64,000 nt of DNA from Nocardioides litoris (GTDB taxonomy: Bacteria; Actinomycetota; Actinomycetes; Propionibacteriales; Nocardioidaceae): positions 1-64,000 of the forward strand of contig NZ_VDMR01000006.1 in assembly GCF_006346315.1 (NCBI RefSeq), written 5' to 3'. The position numbers were made by a program, and so were the translations under genes. This document shows positions 1 to 8,419 of this stretch, piece by piece; the first letter of the stretch is position 1; every line of letters starts with the position of its first letter. The notes below the pieces were generated by a model that worked only from the letters and a program-made list of their open reading frames with translations, did not search any database and was not told where the DNA came from.

Positions 1-113
1 CGGGTCGACCGGGCCACACGGCGCACGGAGCGGAGCCTGGCGCAGCGCGTCGGACCCCGCGCCTTGCCTGGCCGGCGGCAGCGTGGGGCGTGGTGCGCGG
101 GGGCGGCGCGGCG

Positions 114-742
114 TCAGGTGGAGCGACCCATCGACGGAGTGCCGCCCCAGTTGGCGAGCTTGGTGGCGACGGTGTGCAGGTCGGCGCGCCAGACGTCGTC
201 GGGGCCGGGGGGCAGGATGCCGTCCCACTCGGCGGCGGGGGAGCCGAGGACGTGGGTGAGCCGCGCGGTGCGGGCGAAGAACCACAGGTGGAAGTGGCTG
301 CCGCCGTCGCCCCAGCGGTTGACGTGCACCCGGCCGACGTGGGGGAGGTTCTCGATGATGCGGACGAGCCGGTTGGTGATGCGGCCCAGCTGGGAGGCGA
401 GCTCGTCGTCGAGGGTGCCCATGTCGAGGTGCTCGCGGGTGCTGAGGGTGACGACGAGGGGCAGGCCGGAGGGCTGGCCGGCGTGGGTGAGCACCCAGTG
501 CTCGTCCTCCCACACGACCCGGGGTCGAACCCCTGCTCGCAGGCGCCGCAGGGCTTGCCGGGCGCCTCGCCGTACCGGGCGGGCTCGTCGGACGGCGGCA
601 GCAGGGTGCGTGGCACGACCGCGCCGTCGACCACCGTCCAGGGGAAGATCTCCCACTCCCCGAAATCGGGCATGGGCAGGTGGCCGTCGGGGCCGACGGC
701 CTCGACCACGCGGGCATAGACGTCCTCTGCGGGCTCCGGCAT
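114..742 (-). pseudogene. HIT-superfamily-like protein, split by a one-base frameshift
   Basis: The N-terminal half starts at the ATG at 742 (MPEPAEDVYARVVEAVG) and holds a CGAC zinc-ribbon-like pair. The C-terminal half is in another frame, beginning at RVVWEDEHW and including RVHVNRWGDGGSHFHLWFFA, whose H-x-H resembles a HIT/GalT-type catalytic region. The frames meet at a C-run (G on the + strand, 521-524). Adding one C gives ...GFDP-RVVWEDEHW and a continuous protein of about 209 residues. Family members are short nucleotide-binding hydrolase-like proteins of unknown substrate. The break is either a real one-base deletion or a homopolymer sequencing error. The frame change is directly visible; the HIT assignment is moderate. 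Confidence 0.65.
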
Positions 743-829
743 GACGACAGGGTGCCAAACCGATCCGGGAGGCCGGCGCGAGGGTCTTCCCCGATGCCGG
801 GACGCCGACCCCCGTGGTCGGCTGGCCGC

Positions 830-1318
830 ATGACGATCCTGACCCGCCCCCTGACCCTGCTCGTCGCCCTCCTGCTCGCCCTGGTCGGCGCCCTGGCCGT
901 CGCCGGTCCCGCCTCGGCGGTGACCCAGGCGAGCGCCGAGTCGCAGCTCCGGGCCGCCGGCATCACCTGGAGCTCCTCGGGCGGCTGCACGACGCGCAGC
1001 AACTCGACCTGCACCTCCTTCGACGGCCTGCGCCAGACCTCGATCGACGGCGCGGTGACGCTCAAGCGGGCCAGCGGCTGCGCCCTGAACATCACCGGGG
1101 GCACCGAGGTCGGGCACGCGAGCGGCACCTACTCGCACTACAACGGCTACAAGCTCGACTTCTCCCGCACCTCGTGCCTGACCAGCTGGGTGACCGGCAC
1201 CTACACCTACATCGGCACCCGCAGCGACGGCGCGCGGCAGTACCAGGCGGCCAGCGGCAACGTGTACGCCGACGAGGGCAACCACTGGGACGTCACCTTC
1301 TACTCCTGCGGCTGCTGA
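830..1318 (+). CDS. small secreted M15/hedgehog-fold-like zinc peptidase
   Basis: 162 residues from the ATG at 830. Residues 1 to about 29 are a Sec signal peptide (MTILTRPLTLLVALLLALVG, ending PASA). The mature domain has H-x2-G-x3-D in SHYNGYKLDF and E-x2-H-W in DEGNHWDV near the C terminus. This spacing matches the zinc-ligand motifs of M15 D-Ala-D-Ala peptidases (SxHxxGxAxD and ExWH). Four or more cysteines suggest disulfides outside the cell. The likely role is peptidoglycan stem-peptide cleavage or cell-wall binding; substrate is unknown. A 7-bp inverted repeat (804-822) lies just upstream. The protein is shorter than typical VanY, so a minimal or modified domain is possible. Confidence 0.6.
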   Translation: MTILTRPLTLLVALLLALVGALAVAGPASAVTQASAESQLRAAGITWSSSGGCTTRSNSTCTSFDGLRQTSIDGAVTLKRASGCALNITGGTEVGHASGTYSHYNGYKLDFSRTSCLTSWVTGTYTYIGTRSDGARQYQAASGNVYADEGNHWDVTFYSCGC

Positions 1319-1373
1319 GGCTCGTCGGGCGCCAGGGGAAATCTCGACCTTCTCGGTCGACTAACATGCCCCC

Positions 1374-2291
1374 ATGCCCACGCTCGACACCCTGGCCCTG
1401 CCGACCCCCGACGGTGCGGAGGTCGTCGTGCCGGCCCCGGGCGCTGGACCGGGCAACTGGTCCGGCGCCGCGAGCGCGGTGCTGGTCGACGGCACCTTCT
1501 GGTTGACCTGGCGCACGCGACGACCGTTGACCGAGGGACGTGGGGTCACGGTCGTGGTCGCCTCGTCGACCGACGGGGTCCGCTTCGAGCAGGTCGCCGA
1601 GGTGCACCGCGACGCGTTCGGCTGCGAGTCGTTCGAGCGGCCGGTGCTCGTGCCGGTGCCGGGTGTGGGGTGGCGGCTCTACCTGTCGTGTGCGACGTAC
1701 GACTCCAAGCACTGGTGGGTCGACAGCCTCACCGCCGCCACCCCCGCCGACCTGCCCGGGGGCACCCGCCATATCGTGCTCCCCGGTGACGAGCACACGG
1801 CGGTCAAGGACCCCGTCGTCGTCCACCACCCCGACCGGGCGGGCGGGCTCGAGGCCTGGGAGATGTGGCTGTGCTGCCACCCGCTCGCCGACCCGGGGCA
1901 CGAGGACCGGATGACCACCCGGCGCCTCACCAGCCCCGACGGGCTCGTCTGGACCGACCGGGGCGAGGTGCTCGCCGGCCGTCCCGGCGCCTGGGACGAG
2001 CGCGGCGCGCGGGTCGCCGCCGTGCTGCCGGCCCGCGCCGGCGAGCCGCTGCGGGCCCTGTACGACGGGCGCCCGGACGCGGCGTCCAACTGGTACGAGA
2101 CGACCGGCCTGGCCACGTGGGACGGCGAGCGGCTCGTGCCCGACCCGGCGGTCGGACCGATCTCCTCGCCCGACTCCGACGGCGCGTGGCGCTACGCGAC
2201 CGCCGTGGCCCTGCCCGACGGCCGCACCCGCTTCTACGTCGAGGCCGCCCGCCCCGACGGCGCGCACGACCTGGTCACCGTCGTGCGCTGA
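1374..2291 (+). CDS. five-bladed beta-propeller (GH43/GH32-like) protein
   Basis: 305 residues with no signal peptide. Blade-like repeats of W, D and G residues include AVLVDGTFWLTWRTR, VVVASSTDGVRFEQ, AVKDPVVVHHPD and RRLTSPDGLVWTD. A D in the 'VKDP' strand sits where GH43-clan enzymes place a catalytic or stabilising Asp. This fold family includes glycoside hydrolases, phosphorylases and non-catalytic sugar binders, and I cannot tell which applies. A TAACAT -10 box at 1362-1367 ends 6 nt before the ATG, suggesting a leaderless mRNA. It converges on the sulfotransferase gene, ending 12 bp from it. Confidence 0.6.
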   Translation: MPTLDTLALPTPDGAEVVVPAPGAGPGNWSGAASAVLVDGTFWLTWRTRRPLTEGRGVTVVVASSTDGVRFEQVAEVHRDAFGCESFERPVLVPVPGVGWRLYLSCATYDSKHWWVDSLTAATPADLPGGTRHIVLPGDEHTAVKDPVVVHHPDRAGGLEAWEMWLCCHPLADPGHEDRMTTRRLTSPDGLVWTDRGEVLAGRPGAWDERGARVAAVLPARAGEPLRALYDGRPDAASNWYETTGLATWDGERLVPDPAVGPISSPDSDGAWRYATAVALPDGRTRFYVEAARPDGAHDLVTVVR

Positions 2292-2303
2292 CCTCCGGCA
2301 CGC

Positions 2304-3263
2304 TCAGCGGGCCGCGCGCTGGTCGAACGACCCCCGCGAGACCGGGGAGAGCCAGTCGTGGAAGTCCTCGCCGGTCAGCCGGGAGAGCAGGGCGATGTCG
2401 GCGGAGTAGGTCTTGATGAGCTCGGCCCGCTCGTCGGGGTCGAGGAGCGGCCGGTGGGCCCCGCCGCTGCCCAGCCGGGCGACCAGCGGCGCGCTGGCGC
2501 GCCGCCAGTGCTCGGGGGGCACGAACTGGGCCAGGGCCGCCCCGGCGCGCACGACCGGGCCGAGGGTGCGGGTGCGCCAGCCGGGCTCGGCGTACGAGCG
2601 GGCGTTGTCGCGGGGGATCTGCGAGACCAGGCCCTCGCGGATGCCGAGGAACCGGCAGGCCCGGTCGACGGCGGCGCCGGGCTCGTCGACGAGGTCGCGG
2701 TAGCGCATGACGAGGACCTGCTCGGCGGGCACGTGCTGGAGCAGGTGCTCGAGCTGCTCGCCGTACATCCCGAGCTCGCGGTAGCGCCAGAACGGTGCCC
2801 AGCCGCGGGCCACGCGCTCGTCCTGCAGGTCGAAGGCGCGGCGGAACGTCGGCTCCGGCTCCAGGCCGTCGGACCACAGGTGCATCCAGTTGCTGTAGGC
2901 GCGGTCGACGGGGTCGCGCACGACGGCGATGAGCCGGACGTCCGGCAGGGCCTCTCCGATGCGGCGGTGGGCGCCGCGGCTCCACAGGTAGAACGGCGTG
3001 CTCTCGCCCCGCACCTGGTCGTCGCGGGCCTCGGCGAACAGGGCGGCGTACTGCTGCGAGCGCCAGATCCACTCCTGCTGGGAGTGCCGGTCGCCGGGGC
3101 CGCTCCAGTGGGGCGGCGGGGCGTCGTCGCACAGCCAGAACTTCGGCTCCTTGGGCCGGGTCAGGAAGGCGTCGGGGTGCTGGGTCAGGGCGGCGTGCAG
3201 CGCGGTGGTGCCGGCCTTGGGGGCGCCGATGATGAGGAAGTCGGGACGCGGTCCACGTCGCAT
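2304..3263 (-). CDS. PAPS-dependent sulfotransferase
   Basis: 319 residues. The N terminus carries the 5'-phosphosulfate-binding loop DFLIIGAPKAGTTALHAAL (about residues 8-26), and a 3'-phosphate-binding motif VVRDPVDRAYSNWMH follows near residue 115. These are the two hallmarks of cytosolic/Stf-type sulfotransferases, which move sulfate from PAPS to a hydroxyl or amine. No membrane segment is visible. The acceptor is unknown; mycobacterial relatives sulfate glycolipids and trehalose. The gene follows the transglycosylase-like gene after 14 bp but has its own -10 box (TAGTAT) ending 6 nt before the ATG, so it is probably leaderless and only partly co-transcribed. Confidence 0.85.
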   Translation of the reverse strand: MRRGPRPDFLIIGAPKAGTTALHAALTQHPDAFLTRPKEPKFWLCDDAPPPHWSGPGDRHSQQEWIWRSQQYAALFAEARDDQVRGESTPFYLWSRGAHRRIGEALPDVRLIAVVRDPVDRAYSNWMHLWSDGLEPEPTFRRAFDLQDERVARGWAPFWRYRELGMYGEQLEHLLQHVPAEQVLVMRYRDLVDEPGAAVDRACRFLGIREGLVSQIPRDNARSYAEPGWRTRTLGPVVRAGAALAQFVPPEHWRRASAPLVARLGSGGAHRPLLDPDERAELIKTYSADIALLSRLTGEDFHDWLSPVSRGSFDQRAAR

Positions 3264-3275
3264 GTATGCATACTA
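3264..3275 (-). promoter_or_regulatory. leaderless -10 box and 10-bp palindrome before the sulfotransferase
   Basis: On the minus strand TAGTAT (3275-3270) is followed after 6 nt by the ATG at 3263. GTATGCATAC (3264-3273) is a perfect palindrome covering most of the -10 box and abutting the start codon. It is AT-rich compared with its surroundings. It could be a repressor site; the regulator is unknown. Confidence 0.5.
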
Positions 3276-3277
3276 GG

Positions 3278-4291
3278 TTACTTTGCTTTGATGGGCTGGG
3301 CCCCGGCGTCGCCCCGCCTCCGGTCGCCCTGCGGTGGCGGTCCCTCGTGCCCCGTGGCCTCGTCGGGGGCGTCCTCCTCGATCGGCTCCGGCGGCGGGTG
3401 CTCGACGACCACCGGAGCCGTTGGCACCGCCGCGCCCGCCCGGACGTCGGCGCGGTAGCCGCGGGCGGTCCGCAGCACGGTCCGCACGTACGCCGCCTCC
3501 GGCCGCACCTGCCGCAGCGCGCGGGCCAGGGCGCCGGGACGTCGGCCGGGCTCGCGCAGGGCGGGCTCGAGGGAGCACAGCAGGACGCCGAGGCCCAGGG
3601 TGGCGTCGTCGAGGTCGCGCGGGTCGCGGACGCCGTCGTCGTCGGCGTCGACCGCCACCCGGGCCCAGGTCTGCGGCAGGAGCCGCAGCGGGCCCACGGG
3701 GCGGTCGCGCCGCCTGCTGCCGTCGACGGCGCCGCGGTCGGTGTCGCGGAGCCGCCCAGCGGTCGGTCGTCCGGGCCGGACCAGCCCGTGGTCGGAGGTG
3801 ACCCGGCCCATCGCGGCCAGCACCGTCCACGGCACGGCGCAGCCCACCCGGGAGGCCCCGAGCACCACCTCGGCGAGCTGGTAGGAGGCCGCCGCCTCCT
3901 CCGGCACGTCGGTCACCGACTCCTCGGGCCCGGGCACCAGCAAGGGGCCGACCGGGCCCAGGGGAGCGGGTGCGCGCCGGTCGGCGGCCCGCGACGTACC
4001 GGTGCCGGGGACGAGGGCGGCGGCCGCGACCACCGGCGCGACGCGCGGCGCCACGTCGCCGGCCACCTCGGCCGCAGCGGGGCTGAGGCCCCCGCGGCTG
4101 GCGCCGAGGGTCGTCGCGCCCGCGGCGAGGGTCAGCGCGACGACCAGGGCCAGGGGCACAGCCGGCCCGACGGAGCGTCGCGGCGCCGCCCGACGGCCGC
4201 GCGGGGCGCGCCGGACGAGAAGGCCGGAGGGCTGCCGGGATCGCCGGGATCGCCGCCGGGGTCGCTGCCTCGCGGCACGGTGCTGCGTCAC
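3278..4291 (-). CDS. lytic murein transglycosylase-like protein, catalytic Glu missing
   Basis: 337 residues from a GTG at 4291, chosen because it precedes a basic stretch (RQRPRRRSRRSRQ) and one membrane segment (about 42-62); a longer reading would run deep into purC. The C-terminal part follows actinobacterial lytic transglycosylases: CAVPWTVLAAMGRVTSDHG, then DRPVGPLRLLPQTW, then a DADDDGVRDP calcium-loop-like stretch and DLDDATLGLGVLLC. Active members read GRVESDHG; here the Glu is Thr165, and the usual VGPMQFLP and YNHS motifs are also altered. It is probably a membrane-anchored wall-binding protein without cleavage activity. It is divergent from purC. Confidence 0.7.
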   Translation of the reverse strand: MTQHRAARQRPRRRSRRSRQPSGLLVRRAPRGRRAAPRRSVGPAVPLALVVALTLAAGATTLGASRGGLSPAAAEVAGDVAPRVAPVVAAAALVPGTGTSRAADRRAPAPLGPVGPLLVPGPEESVTDVPEEAAASYQLAEVVLGASRVGCAVPWTVLAAMGRVTSDHGLVRPGRPTAGRLRDTDRGAVDGSRRRDRPVGPLRLLPQTWARVAVDADDDGVRDPRDLDDATLGLGVLLCSLEPALREPGRRPGALARALRQVRPEAAYVRTVLRTARGYRADVRAGAAVPTAPVVVEHPPPEPIEEDAPDEATGHEGPPPQGDRRRGDAGAQPIKAK

Positions 4292-4364
4292 GTCCGGAGC
4301 ATCGGCAGCCCGAAGGGGTGACTCCAGGGCGGTGGCCCGCGCGGGCCGCACTACGATCGGGAGG

Positions 4365-5255
4365 GTGCTGAACATCCCGGAGGCACCGGTGCTCGAGGGC
4401 GCGACCCACCTCCACTCCGGCAAGGTCCGTGACCTCTACGAGCTGCAGGACGGGCCGCACGCCGGCCACCTGCTCATGGTGGCCAGCGACCGCATCTCGA
4501 TCTTCGACTTCGTGCTCGACACGACCATCCCCGACAAGGGCGAGATCCTGACCCGGATGTCGCTGTGGTGGTTCGACCGGCTCGCCGACCTCGTGCCCGG
4601 CCACGTCGTCTCCACCGACGTCCCGTCCGCCGTCGCCGGGCGCGCCGTGGTGTGCGAGCGGCTCGACATGTTCCCGGTCGAGTGCGTGGCCCGCGGCTAC
4701 CTCACCGGCTCGGGCCTCCTCGACTACGCCGCCACCGGCGAGGTCTGCGGCATCGCCCTGCCGGCCGGCCTCGTCGACGGCAGCCGCCTGCCCGAGCCGG
4801 TCTTCACCCCGGCCACCAAGGCCGAGCTCGGCAACCACGACGAGAACGTCTCCTACGCCGCCGTCGAGGCCACCGTCGGCCCCGAGGCCGCCGCCGTGCT
4901 GCGCGACCTGACCCTGCAGGTCTACGCCCGGGCCGAGGAGATGGCCCGCGAGCGCGGCATCCTGCTGGCCGACACCAAGCTCGAGATGGGACGCCGGGGC
5001 GACGGCACCGTGGTCCTCGGCGACGAGGTGCTCACGCCCGACTCGTCCCGGTTCTGGCCGGCTGACGACTGGACGCCCGGCCGCCCCCAGGCGTCGTACG
5101 ACAAGCAGATCGTGCGCAACTGGGCCCTCTCGCCCGAGTCCGGCTGGGACCGCTCCTCCGGCGAGGCGCCGCCGCCGGTGCCGCCCGAGGTCGTCGACCG
5201 CACGCGGGCCCGGTACGTCGAGGCCTACGAGCTGCTCACCGGGGAGCGGTGGTAG
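4365..5255 (+). CDS. purC: SAICAR synthetase
   Basis: 296 residues. It converts CAIR plus aspartate and ATP to SAICAR, the eighth step of IMP synthesis, in the cytosol. Seen directly: HSGKVRDLYEL near the N terminus, ASDRISIFDFVL, the DMFPVECVARGYLTGSG core, ATKAELGNHDENVS and ILLADTKLEMG, all standard for the single-domain enzyme of about 300 residues. The GTG start at 4365 is supported by TACGAT at 4352-4357, 7 nt upstream, giving a leaderless transcript. It opens the purine backbone of this window and overlaps the next gene by 7 nt. Confidence 0.97.
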   Translation: MLNIPEAPVLEGATHLHSGKVRDLYELQDGPHAGHLLMVASDRISIFDFVLDTTIPDKGEILTRMSLWWFDRLADLVPGHVVSTDVPSAVAGRAVVCERLDMFPVECVARGYLTGSGLLDYAATGEVCGIALPAGLVDGSRLPEPVFTPATKAELGNHDENVSYAAVEATVGPEAAAVLRDLTLQVYARAEEMARERGILLADTKLEMGRRGDGTVVLGDEVLTPDSSRFWPADDWTPGRPQASYDKQIVRNWALSPESGWDRSSGEAPPPVPPEVVDRTRARYVEAYELLTGERW

Positions 5256-5674
5256 TCGTGGTCGCCCCCATCCGCTTCCAGGTCTCCTGCGAGGAGGCCT
5301 ACGACTACCTCGTCGACCCGGCCAACCGCCCCGAGTGGCAGTCGAGCCTGCGCGGCGTCGCCGACGTGCGCGGGCCCGACGGCGTCGTCGGCCAGACCTG
5401 GACCGACGTCACGCTCCCGGGCCTGCGGCCCCGCATGGAGCTCACCGACGCCGACCGGCCGCACCGCTGGTCCGAGCGCGGCACCTGGCGGGGGTTCGAC
5501 GCCACGCTGACCCTGACCTTCACGGCGGTCGGGTCGTTCTGCGACGTCGGCGTCGTCATGCACGTCGCCGGCACGGGCCTGGCCAGGCCCGTCGCGGCCG
5601 CCCTCAACCGGGTCGCCCCCAGCGCCGTCCGCTCCGACCTGGTCCGCGCCGCGAAGATCCTCGCCCGCCGCTGA
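5249..5674 (+). CDS. SRPBCC-superfamily (polyketide cyclase/START-like) protein
   Basis: 141 residues, or 138 if the in-frame GTG at 5258 is used. The N terminus IRFQVSCEEAYDYLVDPANRPEWQSSL is the typical opening strand and helix of SRPBCC ligand-binding domains, and the C-terminal helix (AALNRVAPSAVRSDLVRAAKIL) closes the cavity. Members bind small hydrophobic ligands or act as cyclases; no substrate can be assigned. It overlaps the purC stop codon and is probably translated from the purC message. No enzyme of a recognisable secondary pathway is adjacent, so a housekeeping or orphan role is most likely. Confidence 0.75.
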   Translation: MVVVVAPIRFQVSCEEAYDYLVDPANRPEWQSSLRGVADVRGPDGVVGQTWTDVTLPGLRPRMELTDADRPHRWSERGTWRGFDATLTLTFTAVGSFCDVGVVMHVAGTGLARPVAAALNRVAPSAVRSDLVRAAKILARR

Positions 5675-5714
5675 GGCCGCCCGGGGCTCGGCGCCAGCAC
5701 CGGTCGGGTACGTC

Positions 5715-5766
5715 GGCTGCGGGAGGCTTCGAGGCTCGTCGCTGGCGCTCCTCGCACCTCAGCCGC
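5715..5766. repeat. REP-like imperfect hairpin between convergent genes
   Basis: GGCTGCGGGAGGCTTCGAGG is answered by CTCCTCGCACCTCAGCCGCC about 30 nt later, an imperfect stem with GAGG/CCTC and GGCTG/CAGCC pairs. It lies between the convergent SRPBCC and marR genes. I recall similar GGCTGAGGTGCGAGG hairpins scattered through Nocardioides genomes, but no genome count was made. It may also end transcription from both sides. Confidence 0.5.
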
Positions 5767-5779
5767 CACCGTGGGTGGG

Positions 5780-6277
5780 TCAGGTGGCGCGGACGGCCTC
5801 GCGGGCGGCGACGGTGGCGTCGCCGACCTCCTCCAGGAACGCCGCGATCGCAGCCAGCTCCTCCGGTGTGCGGGAGTCGAGGACGGGCCGCAGGTGACGG
5901 GCCAGCTCGCTGAACATGCCGCCGCCGACCGCCATCGCGTGCTCGGTCACGGTGACCACGACGCGGCGCCGGTCGGCCGGGTCGGGGGCGCGGACCACGT
6001 GGCCCGCCTTCTCGAGGCGCTCGAGGAGGGCCGAGGTGGCGGGCGCGCTCAGGCCGAGGGCGGCGCCGATGCGACCGGGGGTGGCCGCGGTCCCGTCGAA
6101 CCCCCAGTCCATGACGAGGGCGAGGCCGTGCAGGTCGGTGCGGTGCATGTCGCCCCCGCGGCTGGCCTCGGCGACGTACAGCTCGCTCTCGGTGGAGTAG
6201 CGCCGCAGCGCGCGCACGACGCGCCGCTCGGTCATCGGCTGCTCGGGCACCTCGAGGGGTGGGTTGTCGGCCGGCAC
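5780..6277 (-). CDS. MarR-family transcriptional regulator
   Basis: 165 residues. A winged helix-turn-helix spans about residues 55-120: PGRIGAALGLSAPATSALLERLEKAGHVVRAPDPADRRRV, where the DPADRRR wing is diagnostic of MarR proteins. The GTG start at 6277 is favoured because TAGGGT (6289-6284) lies 6 nt upstream; a later ATG at 6235 is possible. It is divergent from an MMPL transporter, with overlapping -10 boxes and a palindrome between them. It probably represses itself and the transporter and is released by a transported lipid or drug-like ligand. Confidence 0.9.
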   Translation of the reverse strand: MPADNPPLEVPEQPMTERRVVRALRRYSTESELYVAEASRGGDMHRTDLHGLALVMDWGFDGTAATPGRIGAALGLSAPATSALLERLEKAGHVVRAPDPADRRRVVVTVTEHAMAVGGGMFSELARHLRPVLDSRTPEELAAIAAFLEEVGDATVAAREAVRAT

Positions 6278-6283
6278 ACCTCC

Positions 6284-6307
6284 ACCCTACTCTTTCGATC
6301 ATGGAAA
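6284..6307. promoter_or_regulatory. overlapping divergent promoters and MarR operator candidate
   Basis: TACTCT (6288-6293, + strand) lies 7 nt before the MMPL ATG. TAGGGT (6289-6284, - strand) lies 6 nt before the marR GTG, so the two -10 boxes overlap. The imperfect palindrome TTTCGATCATGGAAA (6293-6307; 6 of 7 arm bases pair) covers the MMPL start codon. One bound dimer could block both genes. Confidence 0.6.
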
Positions 6308-8406
6308 TGTTCAGCGGTGGAAAGTTCCCTCACCTGGTCGGCCGTCGGCTGAGCTGGGTGGTCGTCCTCGTCGCCGTCCTCTTCTCCGGCGTCCTCCTCG
6401 GCGCGGGCGTCGAGGCCGAGGAGACCGACAACGCCGCGGCCAACCTGCCCACCGACGCCCAGTCGGTCCAGGCGGCCGAGGCCGTCGAGCGCATCGGGGC
6501 CGACGACACCGCCCTCGCGCTGGTCGTCCTCGACCGCGGCGGCCAGCCGCTGGCCGAGGCCGACCGTGCCGCCGTGACCGACCTCGTCCGCCGCCTGGGC
6601 CCGGCCGCCGCCGAGGGCCAGCAGGTCTTCCCGGCGTTCTCCGACGACGGCGAGTCGGCCTTCGTCGGCGTCCCGCTGCGCGGCGACCTCCCCGAGGAGG
6701 AGCGCAACGCCGCTGTGGAGGACCTGCGCGCGCAGGTCGCCGACGCCGGGCTGCCCGACGGCCTGGAGACCGCCGTCACCGGCGGGCCGGCGTTCGCCGT
6801 CGACCTCTCCTCGGTCTTCGACGGGGCCGACGTGCGCCTGCTCCTCGCGACCGCCTCCGTCGTCGCGCTGCTGCTGCTCATCACCTACCGCAGCCCGTGG
6901 CTGTGGCTCGTGCCGCTCACCGTGGTGGCCGTCGGCGACCAGGTCGCCGCCCAGCTGGTGGCGATCGGCTCGCGCCTGCTGCCGTTCAGCACCGACGGTG
7001 CCTCGGTCGGCATCACCTCGGTCCTCGTCTTCGGCGCGGGCACCAACTACGCCCTGCTCCTCATCGCCCGCTACCGGGAGGAGCTGCGCCGCACCGAGGA
7101 CCGGTACGACGCCATGCGGCACGCCGTCGACCGCGCGGCCCCCGCGATCCTCGCCAGCTCGGGCACCGTGGTCCTCGCCCTGCTCTGCCTCGGCCTGGCC
7201 GACAACCCGACCAGCCGCAACATCGGGTTCGGCGGCGCGATCGGCATCGTCACCGCCGTCGTCTACGCCTTGCTCGTGCTGCCCGCCGCCATGACCTGCT
7301 TCGGGCGCCGGCTGTTCTGGCCGTTCATCCCGCGCCTGGGCGACGCCGACCCGACCCGGACCGGCTGGTGGGCCGGCGTCGCGCGCCGCGTCACCGCCCG
7401 CCCGGTGCTCGTCGCCAGCGGCAGCGTCGTCCTGCTGGCCGCGCTGACCCTCCCGGTGCTCGGCGCCGCGGTCGGCCTCTCCGACACCGAGCAGTTCATC
7501 GACGAGCCCGAGTCGGTCACCGGGCAGAAGGTGCTCGCCGAGCACTTCCCGGCCGGCACCTCGCAGCCCACGACGGTCGTGGTGCCGGCCGACCGCGCCG
7601 GCGCCGTGCGCACGGCGCTGGAGGGGGTCGACGGCGTCCAGGCCGTGGAGCCCAGCGGCCGGGGCGGCGGCCAGGCGGTCCTGGAGCTCGTGCTCACCAC
7701 CGAGCCCGCCTCGGACGCCGCCTTCGACGTGGTGCGCGACGTCCGCGCGACCGCCGACGAGGCCGCCGGCACGACGGCCCTCGTCGGGGGACCCGACGCC
7801 CAGTCGCTGGACGCCGCCGACGCCGCCGACCGCGACCAGCGCCTGGTCGTCCCGCTCATCCTGGCCGTGGTGCTGCTCGTGCTCCTCGTGCTGCTGCGGT
7901 CGGTCGTGGCCGCGGTGGTGCTCGTGCTGACCGTCGTGGCGACGTACGCCGCCAGCCTCGGTGCGAGCTGGGTGGCCTTCTCGACGGTGCTCGACTTCCC
8001 CGCCCTCGACCTGAGCGTGCCGCTGCTGTCGTTCCTGTTCCTGGTGGCCCTCGGCGTCGACTACAACATCTTCCTCACCACCCGGGCCAAGGAGGAGGCC
8101 GAGCAGGAGGGCGCCGACCCGCGCCGCGCCATCTCGGTCGCGCTGGCCGTGACCGGCGGGGTCATCACCAGCGCGGGCATCCTGCTCGCGGCCGTCTTCA
8201 CGGTGCTCGGCGTCCTGCCGGTCGTCGTGCTCGCCCAGATCGGTGTCATCGTCGGGTTCGGCGTGCTGCTCGACACCCTCCTGGTGCGCAGCGTGCTCGT
8301 GCCGGCCCTGGTGACCCTGCTGGGGCGTCGCTTCTGGTGGCCTGGTCCGCTGTCCCGGGCCCCGGAACCACACCCCGAAGGCGTGGCGTCCGTCACGAAC
8401 GCGTGA
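6301..8406 (+). CDS. MMPL-family RND lipid/drug exporter
   Basis: 701 residues in two repeats. Each has one N-terminal membrane helix, an external porter domain and a block of about five helices (roughly 180-340 and 520-680). The RND core is visible in FGAGTNYALLLIARYREEL in the first repeat and FLVALGVDYNIFLTTRAKEEA in the second, with the paired Asp/Tyr proton-relay region in the latter. Members move lipids, siderophores or drugs across the membrane using the proton gradient. The start is ATG 6301; ATG 6307 is an alternative. The adjacent divergent MarR gene suggests substrate-induced expression. Confidence 0.9.
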   Translation: MEMFSGGKFPHLVGRRLSWVVVLVAVLFSGVLLGAGVEAEETDNAAANLPTDAQSVQAAEAVERIGADDTALALVVLDRGGQPLAEADRAAVTDLVRRLGPAAAEGQQVFPAFSDDGESAFVGVPLRGDLPEEERNAAVEDLRAQVADAGLPDGLETAVTGGPAFAVDLSSVFDGADVRLLLATASVVALLLLITYRSPWLWLVPLTVVAVGDQVAAQLVAIGSRLLPFSTDGASVGITSVLVFGAGTNYALLLIARYREELRRTEDRYDAMRHAVDRAAPAILASSGTVVLALLCLGLADNPTSRNIGFGGAIGIVTAVVYALLVLPAAMTCFGRRLFWPFIPRLGDADPTRTGWWAGVARRVTARPVLVASGSVVLLAALTLPVLGAAVGLSDTEQFIDEPESVTGQKVLAEHFPAGTSQPTTVVVPADRAGAVRTALEGVDGVQAVEPSGRGGGQAVLELVLTTEPASDAAFDVVRDVRATADEAAGTTALVGGPDAQSLDAADAADRDQRLVVPLILAVVLLVLLVLLRSVVAAVVLVLTVVATYAASLGASWVAFSTVLDFPALDLSVPLLSFLFLVALGVDYNIFLTTRAKEEAEQEGADPRRAISVALAVTGGVITSAGILLAAVFTVLGVLPVVVLAQIGVIVGFGVLLDTLLVRSVLVPALVTLLGRRFWWPGPLSRAPEPHPEGVASVTNA

Positions 8407-8419
8407 GTAGGTTGTCGGC

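Noticed and set aside
1..113. Possible gene fragment at the left edge
   Set aside because: All frames are open or GC-rich without a recognisable motif, so nothing can be claimed.
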